DNA from: Granulosicoccus sp947495035
GTDB lineage: Bacteria > Pseudomonadota > Gammaproteobacteria > Granulosicoccales > Granulosicoccaceae
Reading direction: 5' to 3' (one strand)
Assembly: GCF_050589605.1 (NCBI RefSeq)
Contig: NZ_JBNGOO010000013.1
DNA length: 64,000 nt
Shown piece after piece: positions 7,399 through 15,392 of the stretch. Below the pieces are notes generated by a model that was not told the DNA's origin, ran no database searches, and was given only the letters and a program-made list of their open reading frames with translations. Numbering within the stretch: position 1 is the stretch's first letter; the number at the start of each line of letters is the position of its first letter. Made by a program: the position numbers and the translations under genes.

Positions 7399-8778
7399 GT
7401 GATCACATGGAAAACAGCTTGTCTGATGCTGGTTTGCCTGATCGCCGGCTGTGGTGGAGGCGGGGGTGACTCCGTCGACCCTGCAGACGATGAACCCGTA
7501 GATGGCGGTGAGGGCGATGAGCAGTTTGTCGCTCGCGCCGATGTCAGAGACACGGATCAGCTGTATGCGTACCGTACCGACAGTCCCTATGCCTCGGTTC
7601 TGCGAGACTGTGCACTGGTTGACAGGTCAAGCGATGCCTGCACCCTGGAAGTGCTGCCATTCATCACTCAGGCAACGCCCGACTTCACGCGTGAGGATAT
7701 TCTCGATCGACTGCTGGTCACGCATGACTGGATGGGGCAGCGCTTCGAGCAACTGCTGACAGAAGCTCCCGAGGACATGGTAACGCTGTTCGGTGCCCTG
7801 ACTTCCATTGCCATTGGCAGTACGGTACGGCCCTCGAATTACTGGGGAGGTACGGGAGGCATTCAGCTGGACCCGGAATACCTCTGGTTGACTGTTGACG
7901 AGAAAGCCACCGTTTCGATAGAAGAAGATTATCGCAGTGGTTACGGCAAGGATCTTCGTTTCTGGGCATTCGGTACGCTGCGCCTGGGCAATGAACCGGC
8001 ATCCCTCTCCTACAGCCTGACCAACTCGACCGAACGAACGCTGGATGACATTAGAATTCCCGTGTACCGCTTGCTGTATCACGAGCTGGCTCATGCCGTT
8101 GACTACCTGCCCAGTAGCAGTGTGGCAACGCTCGATGCCAGTCTGACTCCATCTGCAGCCCTGGACGCCAATCGCCAATACTGGCTTTCACCCGGTCTCT
8201 ACCTGGATCTGCCGCTCTATTCCGAAGAACTTCAGGCGCTGGCACAGGTCAGTTACAAGGGGGAGGAGTCAACGGCAGAGCAGAGGGGCTATTCACCGGC
8301 TCACGTCGGCTCATTGATGGCGAATGACGGCGCTGCGAAATACTATGGTTACAGTACGCACCGGGAAGATTTTGCCACCTTGTTTGCTACCACCATGATC
8401 AAGCGGGATTTCGGCGTCGATTACTACATGGCCTTCGTTCAGAAGCCTGAGGATGAAGAGAATTACGAATGCAGCGATCTGAGTGTTGGTTGGGGGGTGC
8501 GCAATCGCATCGCCGACCCTCTGGTCCAGCCGAGAGCAAAGTGGGTCATGGAAAGTATTTACGGTTTCAGTAACGATATCGACACACTTTTTGCCGGCGA
8601 GCTGGGGCAGCAGACGCTGATGACCGAGGGGCTGGATTGGTGCAGCAATCGTGATGGTCTGAGCAGCACAGCTGCCAAACGGAGAATGGCAGGGGAGGAC
8701 GCCGGTATCACCGAACAAGCCAGAATCCAGCTTGAAGCCGAGCGTGTCGACAACGTGCATGGCCATCATGCTGAGTAA
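7399..8778 (+). CDS. Putative zinc-metallopeptidase-like lipoprotein with HExxH motif
   Basis: GTG 7399 is chosen because it is preceded by a GAGAGG site and directly gives a lipoprotein signal with lipobox LIAGC followed by a glycine run. The frame is open from 7360. The 459-residue product is predicted to be lipidated on the cysteine of the lipobox and exported. The linker after it is acidic. The main body has the zinc-ligand motif HELAH at residues 228-232 (LLYHELAHAVDY). An acidic HREDFATLFA segment around E323 could supply a third ligand. I do not recognise a named peptidase family. It sits 40 bases after the OmpA gene on the same strand and overlaps the next gene, so it belongs to the same transcription unit. 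Peptidase activity is inferred from the motif alone. Confidence 0.72.
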   Translation: MITWKTACLMLVCLIAGCGGGGGDSVDPADDEPVDGGEGDEQFVARADVRDTDQLYAYRTDSPYASVLRDCALVDRSSDACTLEVLPFITQATPDFTREDILDRLLVTHDWMGQRFEQLLTEAPEDMVTLFGALTSIAIGSTVRPSNYWGGTGGIQLDPEYLWLTVDEKATVSIEEDYRSGYGKDLRFWAFGTLRLGNEPASLSYSLTNSTERTLDDIRIPVYRLLYHELAHAVDYLPSSSVATLDASLTPSAALDANRQYWLSPGLYLDLPLYSEELQALAQVSYKGEESTAEQRGYSPAHVGSLMANDGAAKYYGYSTHREDFATLFATTMIKRDFGVDYYMAFVQKPEDEENYECSDLSVGWGVRNRIADPLVQPRAKWVMESIYGFSNDIDTLFAGELGQQTLMTEGLDWCSNRDGLSSTAAKRRMAGEDAGITEQARIQLEAERVDNVHGHHAE

Positions 8779-9220
8779 GCTGCTGGAGAGAATCTCGGCC
8801 TCGCTCGATCCGACCGAGCCGGTGTCGGCGCTCGATATCGAGCGCGTCAGCGCGACCCTGCTGGTGGAGATTGCGCGGGCCGATCACGACATCGATCCTG
8901 CCGAGCGTGATGCTATCCTCAAGGCTCTGCAAGGTGCAGGGAAGCTGGATGCGGCGGACCTTCAGGCCATTGTGGATGACGCCTTTGCGGATGCCGATAC
9001 TACCGTTTCGCTCTATGAACACGTTCGTCTGATCAACGAGCAGTTCGACAAACCGAGCAAGCTGGCACTGGTGGAGCAGATGTGGCGCGTTGCCCTGGCC
9101 GATGGTGATATCGACGGATACGAGGAGTACACCATTCGCAAGATCTGCGATCTGCTGTATATAAAGCATCGTGACTTCATGCAGGCAAAACTCAGGATGA
9201 TGGAAGAGCAGTCAACATGA
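8759..9220 (+). CDS. TerB-family protein
   Basis: A 153-residue, all-helical acidic protein with the TerB-type pattern: two paired acidic motifs, ARADHDIDPAERDAIL near residue 40 and ALADGDIDGYEEYTIRKI near residue 115. TerB domains bind metal ions and are found in tellurite-resistance and envelope or phage-stress gene sets, where their exact job is often unclear. There is no signal peptide, so it is cytoplasmic or associated with a membrane partner. Its start overlaps the end of the lipoprotein gene, and its stop overlaps the start of the NnrU-family gene (ATGA). ATG 8768 is an alternative start. None of the other ter genes is present here, so tellurite resistance should not be assumed. Confidence 0.8.
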   Translation: MAIMLSKLLERISASLDPTEPVSALDIERVSATLLVEIARADHDIDPAERDAILKALQGAGKLDAADLQAIVDDAFADADTTVSLYEHVRLINEQFDKPSKLALVEQMWRVALADGDIDGYEEYTIRKICDLLYIKHRDFMQAKLRMMEEQST

Positions 9221-9801
9221 TTCAGTTGATCACAGGTCTGATCCTGTTTCTCGGCATGCACTCCATACGGTTCGTGGCAGAGGGCAAACGCGAGCAGTTC
9301 ATCAACGCGCGTGGGGAATTGCTGTACAAGGGGCTTTATTCACTGGTCTCGCTGTTGGGACTGGTACTGATCGTCATGGGCTATTCCGCAACCCGGTTGA
9401 ATCCCGTTTTCATCTGGACCCCTCCGCTGGCCTTGTCACACGTGTCCGCCTTGCTGATGCTGCTGTCCTTCATTCTGCTGGCCGCCGCCTATATTCCCGG
9501 CACCCGGATGAAGGCGGCGCTGGGCCATCCCATGGTATTGGGTGTCAAAGTCTGGGCCGTGGCCCATTTGCTGGCCAATGGAAGACTAGGCGATATCGTG
9601 TTGTTCGGGGCATTTCTCGTGTGGGCCATCGTCGACTATGCTGCCAGCCGCCGGCGTGACCGTCGTGACGGGATCGTCAGGCAGCCTGCCGCGGGTATAT
9701 CGCGCGATGCCATGGCTGTAGTAATCGGTGGGCTTGCCTGGTTTGCCTTCGCATTCTGGCTGCATCTCGTCCTGATCGGTGTCAGCCCCTTTGCTGTCTG
9801 A
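9217..9801 (+). CDS. NnrU-family integral membrane protein
   Basis: A 194-residue multi-pass membrane protein with about five or six hydrophobic helices. It has the family's early H-S-x-R motif (GMHSIRF), an LGHPMVLGVKVWAVAHLLANGRL segment with conserved histidines, and a basic loop (ASRRRDRRDG). NnrU proteins were named from nitric-oxide/nitrite reductase gene sets in alphaproteobacteria, but many members lie outside denitrification loci, as here. A heme- or quinone-related role has been proposed for the family but not settled. The start overlaps the TerB gene's stop by four bases, which indicates coupled translation. Confidence 0.85.
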   Translation: MIQLITGLILFLGMHSIRFVAEGKREQFINARGELLYKGLYSLVSLLGLVLIVMGYSATRLNPVFIWTPPLALSHVSALLMLLSFILLAAAYIPGTRMKAALGHPMVLGVKVWAVAHLLANGRLGDIVLFGAFLVWAIVDYAASRRRDRRDGIVRQPAAGISRDAMAVVIGGLAWFAFAFWLHLVLIGVSPFAV

Positions 9802-9842
9802 GAGTCGTTCAACAGCATGACAAGAACTTCGAGCGCTCTCTC

Positions 9843-10583
9843 ATGACGCTCCTCTGGGAACACCAATCAGCGGATACCCATTACAGCGTTCGCCGCTCGG
9901 GGGCCTCTGTCAGGCTCTACAGCAATCGTGTTTTTCACAGCCAGTGGAACCCGGACCGGCCCTTTGCCGGTGGCGTCTGGGATTGCCTGAGCCTGCCGGT
10001 GTTGTATCGGCCCATGGCGTCGATACGACGAATCCTGCTGCTCGGTGTCGGTGGTGGGGCTGTCATTCGCCAATTGCAGTGTCTGTGTGGGTTTTCCGAT
10101 CTGACTGCGGTTGAGATCGATGATCAGCACCTGAAGGTCGCCAGACAATGGTTCGGTGTCGAGGACGAACGTGTCGAGCTGATACACGCCGATGCGATGG
10201 ACTGGCTGGCGAATTTCGATGGTGAGCCTTTCGACCTGATCATCGATGACCTGTTCGGTCACGAAGAAGGAGAGCCGTTGCGAGCGTGCTCCCTGAGCAC
10301 ACATTGGGTCGGGCTGTTGCAACAGAACCTGCTCGCCAGCGGCTTGCTGGTTGTCAACTGTGTCAACTCGCGAGAACTCAAGCAGGCGCTGCCGGTCTTT
10401 GCCGATAGTGGCTTGCGGCATGGCTATCGCTGGGCCTTGCCTGCGTACGAAAACGCCATAGGAGTCGTGAGCCAGCAGAGCCTGCAGGCGCGAGACTGGT
10501 CCAGACAGCTGGAGACCATTGTTCCCGGAGCGGCCGCCCAACGACAGGCGAGGGCTATCGTGCGGCGACCACTGCGCTTCTGA
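9843..10583 (+). CDS. Spermidine-synthase-like / class I SAM-dependent methyltransferase
   Basis: A 246-residue Rossmann-fold protein. The SAM-binding glycine motif is LLLGVGGGAVIRQL (about 60-73), followed by the acidic ribose-binding end of strand 2 (AVEIDDQHL) and a post-motif ADAMDWL. The middle acidic motif FDLIIDDLFGHEEGEP matches the region where spermidine synthases carry their catalytic aspartate. The N-terminal strand region of spermidine synthase is shortened. Relatives are usually annotated as spermidine synthase-like, and many have no known substrate. It is the last gene of the plus-strand run from 3.9 kb, 41 bases after nnrU, and converges on the TraF-like gene. Confidence 0.78.
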   Translation: MTLLWEHQSADTHYSVRRSGASVRLYSNRVFHSQWNPDRPFAGGVWDCLSLPVLYRPMASIRRILLLGVGGGAVIRQLQCLCGFSDLTAVEIDDQHLKVARQWFGVEDERVELIHADAMDWLANFDGEPFDLIIDDLFGHEEGEPLRACSLSTHWVGLLQQNLLASGLLVVNCVNSRELKQALPVFADSGLRHGYRWALPAYENAIGVVSQQSLQARDWSRQLETIVPGAAAQRQARAIVRRPLRF

Positions 10584-10644
10584 ACCGAGCGACTCTCGCG
10601 GCGAAGCCGGGTATTACGACGGGATCTTCGACAGGCTTTTGCAA

Positions 10645-10673
10645 GATTCCAGGTGCAGATTGCCCCTGGAATC
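10645..10673. terminator. Possible bidirectional terminator hairpin
   Basis: GATTCCAGG (10645-10653) and CCTGGAATC (10665-10673) are perfect inverted repeats with an 11-base loop, placed between two convergent genes. No T-run follows on either strand, so intrinsic termination is uncertain. Confidence 0.4.
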
Positions 10674-10694
10674 CGATACCGGGAGACTATCCGC

Positions 10695-12029
10695 TCAGAA
10701 ACTGTAGGCAATCTGTGCGCCGGCTTCGAGAGATTCCATTCCCGTCAGGCGTGCTCCGACCTGTAGTGGTCCCAGGCCAAAGCCCAGGCTGACCGATGTG
10801 GCATCCTCATCGCGCGACTGGTCGCTGCTGAGGCCACCTCGTATCGCGAATTTGCGGGTACCGAATTCCACGCCGACACCGATTTTCTGCGTTTCGAAGT
10901 TATCGACCTTGCTCTCATTCAGAGCCAGATCGCCACTGACGCTGAGCATGCCCTTCTGATAGAGGGCGCCGATGACCAGTTGCGGGGTGGTTTCGAATTC
11001 GAAATCGTTCTCGGTCTTGACGGATTCCGGAATGACATTGCGTAACACGGCGGCCACGCGAACGGGCAGGCCGGGCAGGACCGTGGAAGCACCGGCATCA
11101 AACGTGAAGGAGCTCTCCGTGACCTCGCTGTCATCGAGACGGTCCTGGATGGATTCACTCGCATCATCGAATTCTTCCTCTACTCGAATGGCCACATCGT
11201 AGGCCACCAGGCTGGAAATCTTGGGCGTGATGCCTGCATCGACGACGTAGTTGCCGACATTGAATGATCTGGCGAAGCTGATGCCCAGTTGGGCCCTGGC
11301 CAGTGCCGCCCCTTGAGCCTGGGATCGCAGCACGTCCTCGGGCTGTTGGACTTCGAGCGTTGCACCCAGCGCGTTGGCTTCGAGAAACTGGGAGTTGCGT
11401 GCTTCATCCAGCGTCAGAACGTCGTCACCCAGCAGATCCTGAAACTCGGCAATGTAGCCGCGGTCTCCATCGGCAATGTCCGGAGTACCGGATGCCGTAC
11501 CGCTGAATTTCAGGTTGACGGCCATTGGCCAGGCCTTGCCGGTGAAGGCGACGCCCATGTCGAAGCTAGCCTGTCCATCGATGGTCTCGTCATCGACAGT
11601 ATCGAGAATGTCCAGCAGACGACCGGACAGGTCCGCAACAGCCTGCGTACCACCGACACAGACATCGGAACCGTCACCGAAGATCGGATCGCACTGAACC
11701 TGGGATTGACTCAGAATATCGATCTCCGTTTCAATGTCATCGATCAGGTCTTCATTTTCATCTTCAGTGAGGACATCAATGGCATCGCCGGTATCTCGCA
11801 GTTCCATGGCAAAGCCGATGCGAAAGTGAAAGCGCTCATCTCGGCGCTTCATGGCCATCAGCGAGGCCGGGTTCTCCACCGCGCCGTGCACCCCCTGGCC
11901 GTTGGCAATCACGGAGCCGCCGAGTGCGATGGAACGTGCATCGCCTGCCATTGCCGGGGTACACAGCAAGGCTGACAGGGCGACAGAGCACATGCCTGCA
12001 GTAGTCTTGTTACATATGGGACGGGACAT
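10695..12029 (-). CDS. TraF-like outer-membrane protein (conjugal transfer TraF_2 family, not conjugative here)
   Basis: ATG 12029 is chosen because GAGG lies six bases upstream and a signal peptide follows (cleavage after PAMA). The frame is open to 12071. The 444-residue mature protein starts with the family's GDARSIALGGSVIA, then GVHGAVENPASL. It has many amphipathic beta segments and ends in phenylalanine (QIAYSF), typical of outer-membrane barrels. Proteins of this TraF_2 group resemble FadL-type and PorV-like barrels, and the name comes from distant similarity to a plasmid gene. No other transfer gene is nearby, so the name should not be read as conjugation. It lies 81 bases downstream of plsB on the same strand. 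Confidence 0.78.
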   Translation of the reverse strand: MSRPICNKTTAGMCSVALSALLCTPAMAGDARSIALGGSVIANGQGVHGAVENPASLMAMKRRDERFHFRIGFAMELRDTGDAIDVLTEDENEDLIDDIETEIDILSQSQVQCDPIFGDGSDVCVGGTQAVADLSGRLLDILDTVDDETIDGQASFDMGVAFTGKAWPMAVNLKFSGTASGTPDIADGDRGYIAEFQDLLGDDVLTLDEARNSQFLEANALGATLEVQQPEDVLRSQAQGAALARAQLGISFARSFNVGNYVVDAGITPKISSLVAYDVAIRVEEEFDDASESIQDRLDDSEVTESSFTFDAGASTVLPGLPVRVAAVLRNVIPESVKTENDFEFETTPQLVIGALYQKGMLSVSGDLALNESKVDNFETQKIGVGVEFGTRKFAIRGGLSSDQSRDEDATSVSLGFGLGPLQVGARLTGMESLEAGAQIAYSF

Positions 12030-12110
12030 TGAAACCTCAGTGTCAGATCGGAATGCGGAATTCGGAAACATTCTGAGTGCACGTACCGTACCGGGAAACC
12101 CTCTAACGGC

Positions 12111-14555
12111 TCAGGCCACGTTACTGGCCGCCAGAGCTGCATTGATGATGGCATGCCGTGTCTGTTCCCCCAGCAGTGATCGTGCCTCGCGTTCCACTTC
12201 CAGCATGCAAGCCTGAGGAACCAGCATGCCGTCTTCAAGGTGAACGTAACCATGCCGGATGAGTCCATCGACGAAGATCACGTGTGAGTGCTTGTCGAAC
12301 AATTCGCTGACCTGTCCACCGTGTGTACCCGCCAGTCTCTCGGCACCGAGCAGATTGCGCTTGGCCAGTTCAGCACCGCTCAGCTGCCCTTCCGGCGCTC
12401 GGGCAAGCAATGAGGCGCAGAGGTAGTGCCGTTCCAGAGCCGGCATGACGACTTGAGCAAGTCGCATCAGGGAGACCGCCTGCAACGAACCGGCTGGAGC
12501 CCGGTGCCATACCCCATTCCTGAATTGCATCAGCCCCGCATTCTCCAGGGCGCTCAGGCTGCCATCAATGACAGGGCGGGGCAGTTCTGTCGGCAGGAAC
12601 AACTCTCCTTGCAAAAACGGGAAGGTCAGAGACAGCAGCTTGCGCAGCTGGCCATCGTCACGGGTACCTGTGTTGGTGAATGCGGCGGCTATCAGGGCGG
12701 GCAGTGTCAGCAGGTGCAGGATATTGTTGCGAAAATACAGCAAGGGTGCCATCTGGCCGTCACGAACCTGAATGATGGGACCGAGGCTGTCGGCATGGTT
12801 CTCGATGAAACCCAGACGTATGCCGTGTTCGATCAGTTGCGAGGCATTGATATCGGGCACTTCCACCAGGGCATGTGCATGAGCCGATCTGATCAGTTGC
12901 TGGTACATGTCCATCTGCTGTACCAGCTCCTCCTGGCTGATGCGTCCTCGTGCCGTGGCCAGCATGGTGGTGGCCAGCAGGCTGACCGGCGTCACACAAG
13001 CCGCTTCATTGATGTTCTGCATGATACGGTTACCCAGCTCGTGTACCACCGGCTTGAGCCAGTCAGGTCGATCATGGGAGGCAGGCTGGTTCTGCCAGTT
13101 GCTCTGGTGACTATCGAGCAGCTTCGTCAGTGGAATCGGTTCGCCGAAATTCACATAGACGTGGCCGTAGTCCTCCTTGAGTGAGCGCAGGGACCTCAGC
13201 AGTGCCAGTACGGTTTCCTTCTGTTTCTTGCCGCCGGACAATTCGCTGGTGAAAGCGCGTCCCTCCAGCAGGCGTTCATAGCCGAGGTAGACTGGCACGA
13301 AGACCACCGGCGTTCTGGGTTTCTGCAGATAGGCATGCACGGTCATCGCCAGCATGCCTCCCTTGGGCGGCAGGAGGCGGCCGGTTCGGCTGCGGCCACC
13401 TTCCACGAAATACTCCAGCGCATGACCGCGTTGCAGTATTTCCTTGAGATAGCCATTGAAAACGGCCGTGTACAGTGGCTTTCCTGCAAAGCTGCGGCGT
13501 AGAAAGAATGCACCGCCGCGACGCAGCAGCCCGCCGACCATCGGCAGATTGAGGTTGATGCCGGCGGCGATATGCGGCAAGGCGTAACCGTGACGGTACA
13601 GGATATAGGACAGGAGCAGATAGTCGATGTGGCTGCGGTGGCAGGGGACATACACCAGCTCGTGCCCGTCAGCCACGGATTTCAGTCGTTCGAGACCGTG
13701 TATCTCCACGCCGTCATACAGCTCGTTCCAGAGTCTTGTCAGCAGCTTGTTGAGAATGCGAACCGTAGGATAAGAAACATCAGCCGCTATCTCGAAGGCA
13801 TACTTCTCCGCCTGACGACGCGCGCGTGCGGGAGACTTGCCTGCCGCTTCGGTGATGATGGCCTGCCGCACAGTGGCGTCTGCCAGAACATGATCGATCA
13901 GCATGCGACGATGCGATTGATCAGGACCGAGGGTGGCAATACGGCGTTGCCGGAAATGCACTCGCAGAATGCGCGACAATTTTCTTTCCAGCACTTCCGG
14001 GGGCTCGCCGCTGCTACGCAGGGTAGCGAAGGAGAGTGGCTCGCTGATGCTCAACAAGGTGTTACGTCCATGCAGCAGCGTGGTCATGAATTTTCGACTG
14101 CGTCCGGCAAAGTGCCAGTTCTCGGTGAACCAGAGCCGCCAGACCGAGGATTCCTTCTCCGGGGCCTGCCCCCAATAGACGGCAACCGGTACGATCTGCA
14201 ACTCACCGGCACCTTCTTCCAGGCCGGCCGCAACGATTCTGGAGAGCCGCCTTGACAGCAAATGGCGATAGGGACGGAATACGGTTCCCTGTCGCTGCTT
14301 GAGAATATCGATCGAGGAGTTTTCCGTCAGTGGGCCGAATACGAGCCTGTCACCGGGGGCGGGCAGGCCGTGACGGGTACAGGCCAGTTGCAGGGCGGTA
14401 CGATCTGCGAGGCCGCCGAACTCCAGAACGTACAATATCGGCAGCTCCGGATTGATCAGCTTATCAGGGTCAGCGGGTAGCACTGCCGGCTTGACCCAGT
14501 GAGACATGAGCCGTTGTGACAAGCGGCTCAGCGTGTCATGGAGTCTGTCAATCAT
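12111..14555 (-). CDS. plsB: Glycerol-3-phosphate 1-O-acyltransferase
   Basis: An 814-residue protein of the usual PlsB length. It transfers an acyl chain from acyl-ACP or acyl-CoA to the sn-1 position of glycerol 3-phosphate, the first step of phospholipid synthesis at the inner membrane. The acyltransferase block I HRSHID (HX4D, near residue 302) is clear. Block II (GGAFFLRRSF), block III (EYFVEGGRSRTGR) and block IV (VPVYLGYERL) follow in order. The N-terminal region, the RILNKLLTRLWNELYDGV segment and the long C-terminal helical domain are also typical. The gene is divergent from the AhpD-like gene and ends 81 bases before the TraF-like gene. Confidence 0.97.
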   Translation of the reverse strand: MIDRLHDTLSRLSQRLMSHWVKPAVLPADPDKLINPELPILYVLEFGGLADRTALQLACTRHGLPAPGDRLVFGPLTENSSIDILKQRQGTVFRPYRHLLSRRLSRIVAAGLEEGAGELQIVPVAVYWGQAPEKESSVWRLWFTENWHFAGRSRKFMTTLLHGRNTLLSISEPLSFATLRSSGEPPEVLERKLSRILRVHFRQRRIATLGPDQSHRRMLIDHVLADATVRQAIITEAAGKSPARARRQAEKYAFEIAADVSYPTVRILNKLLTRLWNELYDGVEIHGLERLKSVADGHELVYVPCHRSHIDYLLLSYILYRHGYALPHIAAGINLNLPMVGGLLRRGGAFFLRRSFAGKPLYTAVFNGYLKEILQRGHALEYFVEGGRSRTGRLLPPKGGMLAMTVHAYLQKPRTPVVFVPVYLGYERLLEGRAFTSELSGGKKQKETVLALLRSLRSLKEDYGHVYVNFGEPIPLTKLLDSHQSNWQNQPASHDRPDWLKPVVHELGNRIMQNINEAACVTPVSLLATTMLATARGRISQEELVQQMDMYQQLIRSAHAHALVEVPDINASQLIEHGIRLGFIENHADSLGPIIQVRDGQMAPLLYFRNNILHLLTLPALIAAAFTNTGTRDDGQLRKLLSLTFPFLQGELFLPTELPRPVIDGSLSALENAGLMQFRNGVWHRAPAGSLQAVSLMRLAQVVMPALERHYLCASLLARAPEGQLSGAELAKRNLLGAERLAGTHGGQVSELFDKHSHVIFVDGLIRHGYVHLEDGMLVPQACMLEVEREARSLLGEQTRHAIINAALAASNVA

Positions 14556-14608
14556 GAATGGGGTCCATGGGGCATAATGTCCTGTCTTTCTGTACTGGTG
14601 ATCATACC

Positions 14609-15151
14609 GTGTCGCGACTATCCACTCTTGACGAGAATGACCTTCAGCCGGAAACCCTGAGTGCGCTGGAGGCGGTGCGCATGAATGGCAAACTGGCCGA
14701 TGTGTATCTGCAGTTTGCCAACAGCGAAGCCGCCCTGCGGGCCTATCTGCAGATGGAGCAGGCTCTGGCGGCCGGCTCGCTCGACGGGCGCGAGATCGAA
14801 GCCATCAAGCTGTGGGTCAGTCAGCAGACCGGTTGTGACTACTGTCTTTCCATTCATACCTTCAAGGCTGGCAAGGCGGGGTTCACTGGCGAGCAGATCC
14901 TGGCCTTGCGTCGCGGCGAATCCATCGGTGATGCGCGTATCGACTGCCTGCTGCGGCTGGCTACACAGTTGATGCAGGTACCCGGAAAATTGTCCGATGG
15001 CTTGCTGCAAGAGGCCAGGGACATGGGAATCGATGACGAAAATCTCGTCGATCTGACGATGGTGATCAGCACCATTCATTTCACCAATCTGACGAATCAC
15101 ATCAACGATTCGAAGTCGCCACTTCCACCGGCCCCCTCGCTCGAGAATTGA
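14609..15151 (+). CDS. AhpD-like / carboxymuconolactone decarboxylase family protein
   Basis: GTG 14609 gives a start (VSRLSTLDENDL) typical of the family. The frame stays open back to 14558, so ATG 14567 or TTG 14558 cannot be excluded. From GTG the product is 180 residues, all helical, with the catalytic CxxC-x3-H signature (GCDYCLSIH) that in AhpD supports peroxidase or disulfide reduction, and a C-terminal helical segment with ISTIHFTNLTNHIND. This variant is often found as a stand-alone oxidative-stress or unknown protein. The last two codons and the TGA stop fall inside the first units of the heptamer array that starts at 15143, so the natural end of the protein may have been replaced by repeat sequence. 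Confidence 0.82.
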   Translation: MSRLSTLDENDLQPETLSALEAVRMNGKLADVYLQFANSEAALRAYLQMEQALAAGSLDGREIEAIKLWVSQQTGCDYCLSIHTFKAGKAGFTGEQILALRRGESIGDARIDCLLRLATQLMQVPGKLSDGLLQEARDMGIDDENLVDLTMVISTIHFTNLTNHINDSKSPLPPAPSLEN

Positions 15152-15345
15152 GAATTGAGAATCGAGAATCGAGAATCGAGAATCGAGAATCGAGAATCGA
15201 GAATCGGGAGTCGGGAGTCGGGAGTCGGGAGTCGGGAGTCGGGAGTCGGGAGTCGGGAGTCGGGAGTCGGGAGTCGGGAGTCGGGAATCGGTATTCGATA
15301 TTCGGGAATCGGGAATCGGGAATCGGGAATCGGGAATCGGGAATC
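15143..15345. repeat. Heptamer microsatellite array, 29 tandem 7-bp units
   Basis: Exactly 203 bases made of 29 contiguous heptamers in blocks: GAGAATT x2, GAGAATC x7, GGGAGTC x11, GGGAATC x1, GGTATTC, GATATTC, then GGGAATC x6. Degenerate traces continue for some tens of bases. It lies between two convergent genes and provides the stop codon of the AhpD-like gene. Each block is homogeneous, which is what slippage of different founder units would give. Confidence 0.95.
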
Positions 15346-15392
15346 GGGGGATGAGGGTGCGAAGCTGGGAGTTCGGAGTCAGAAGCTGAGGG

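Noticed and set aside
8759..9220. TerB taken as part of a tellurite-resistance operon
   Set aside because: None of terA, terC, terD, terE or terZ is nearby.
9217..9801. NnrU taken as evidence of denitrification
   Set aside because: No nitrite or nitric-oxide reductase gene is in the window.
10695..12029. TraF-family name taken as evidence of a conjugative element
   Set aside because: No other transfer, mobilisation or replication gene is in the window; the family includes many chromosomal outer-membrane barrels.
15143..15345. Heptamer array considered as a CRISPR array or REP element
   Set aside because: The units are contiguous 7-base repeats with no spacers and no nearby cas genes, so it is a microsatellite.
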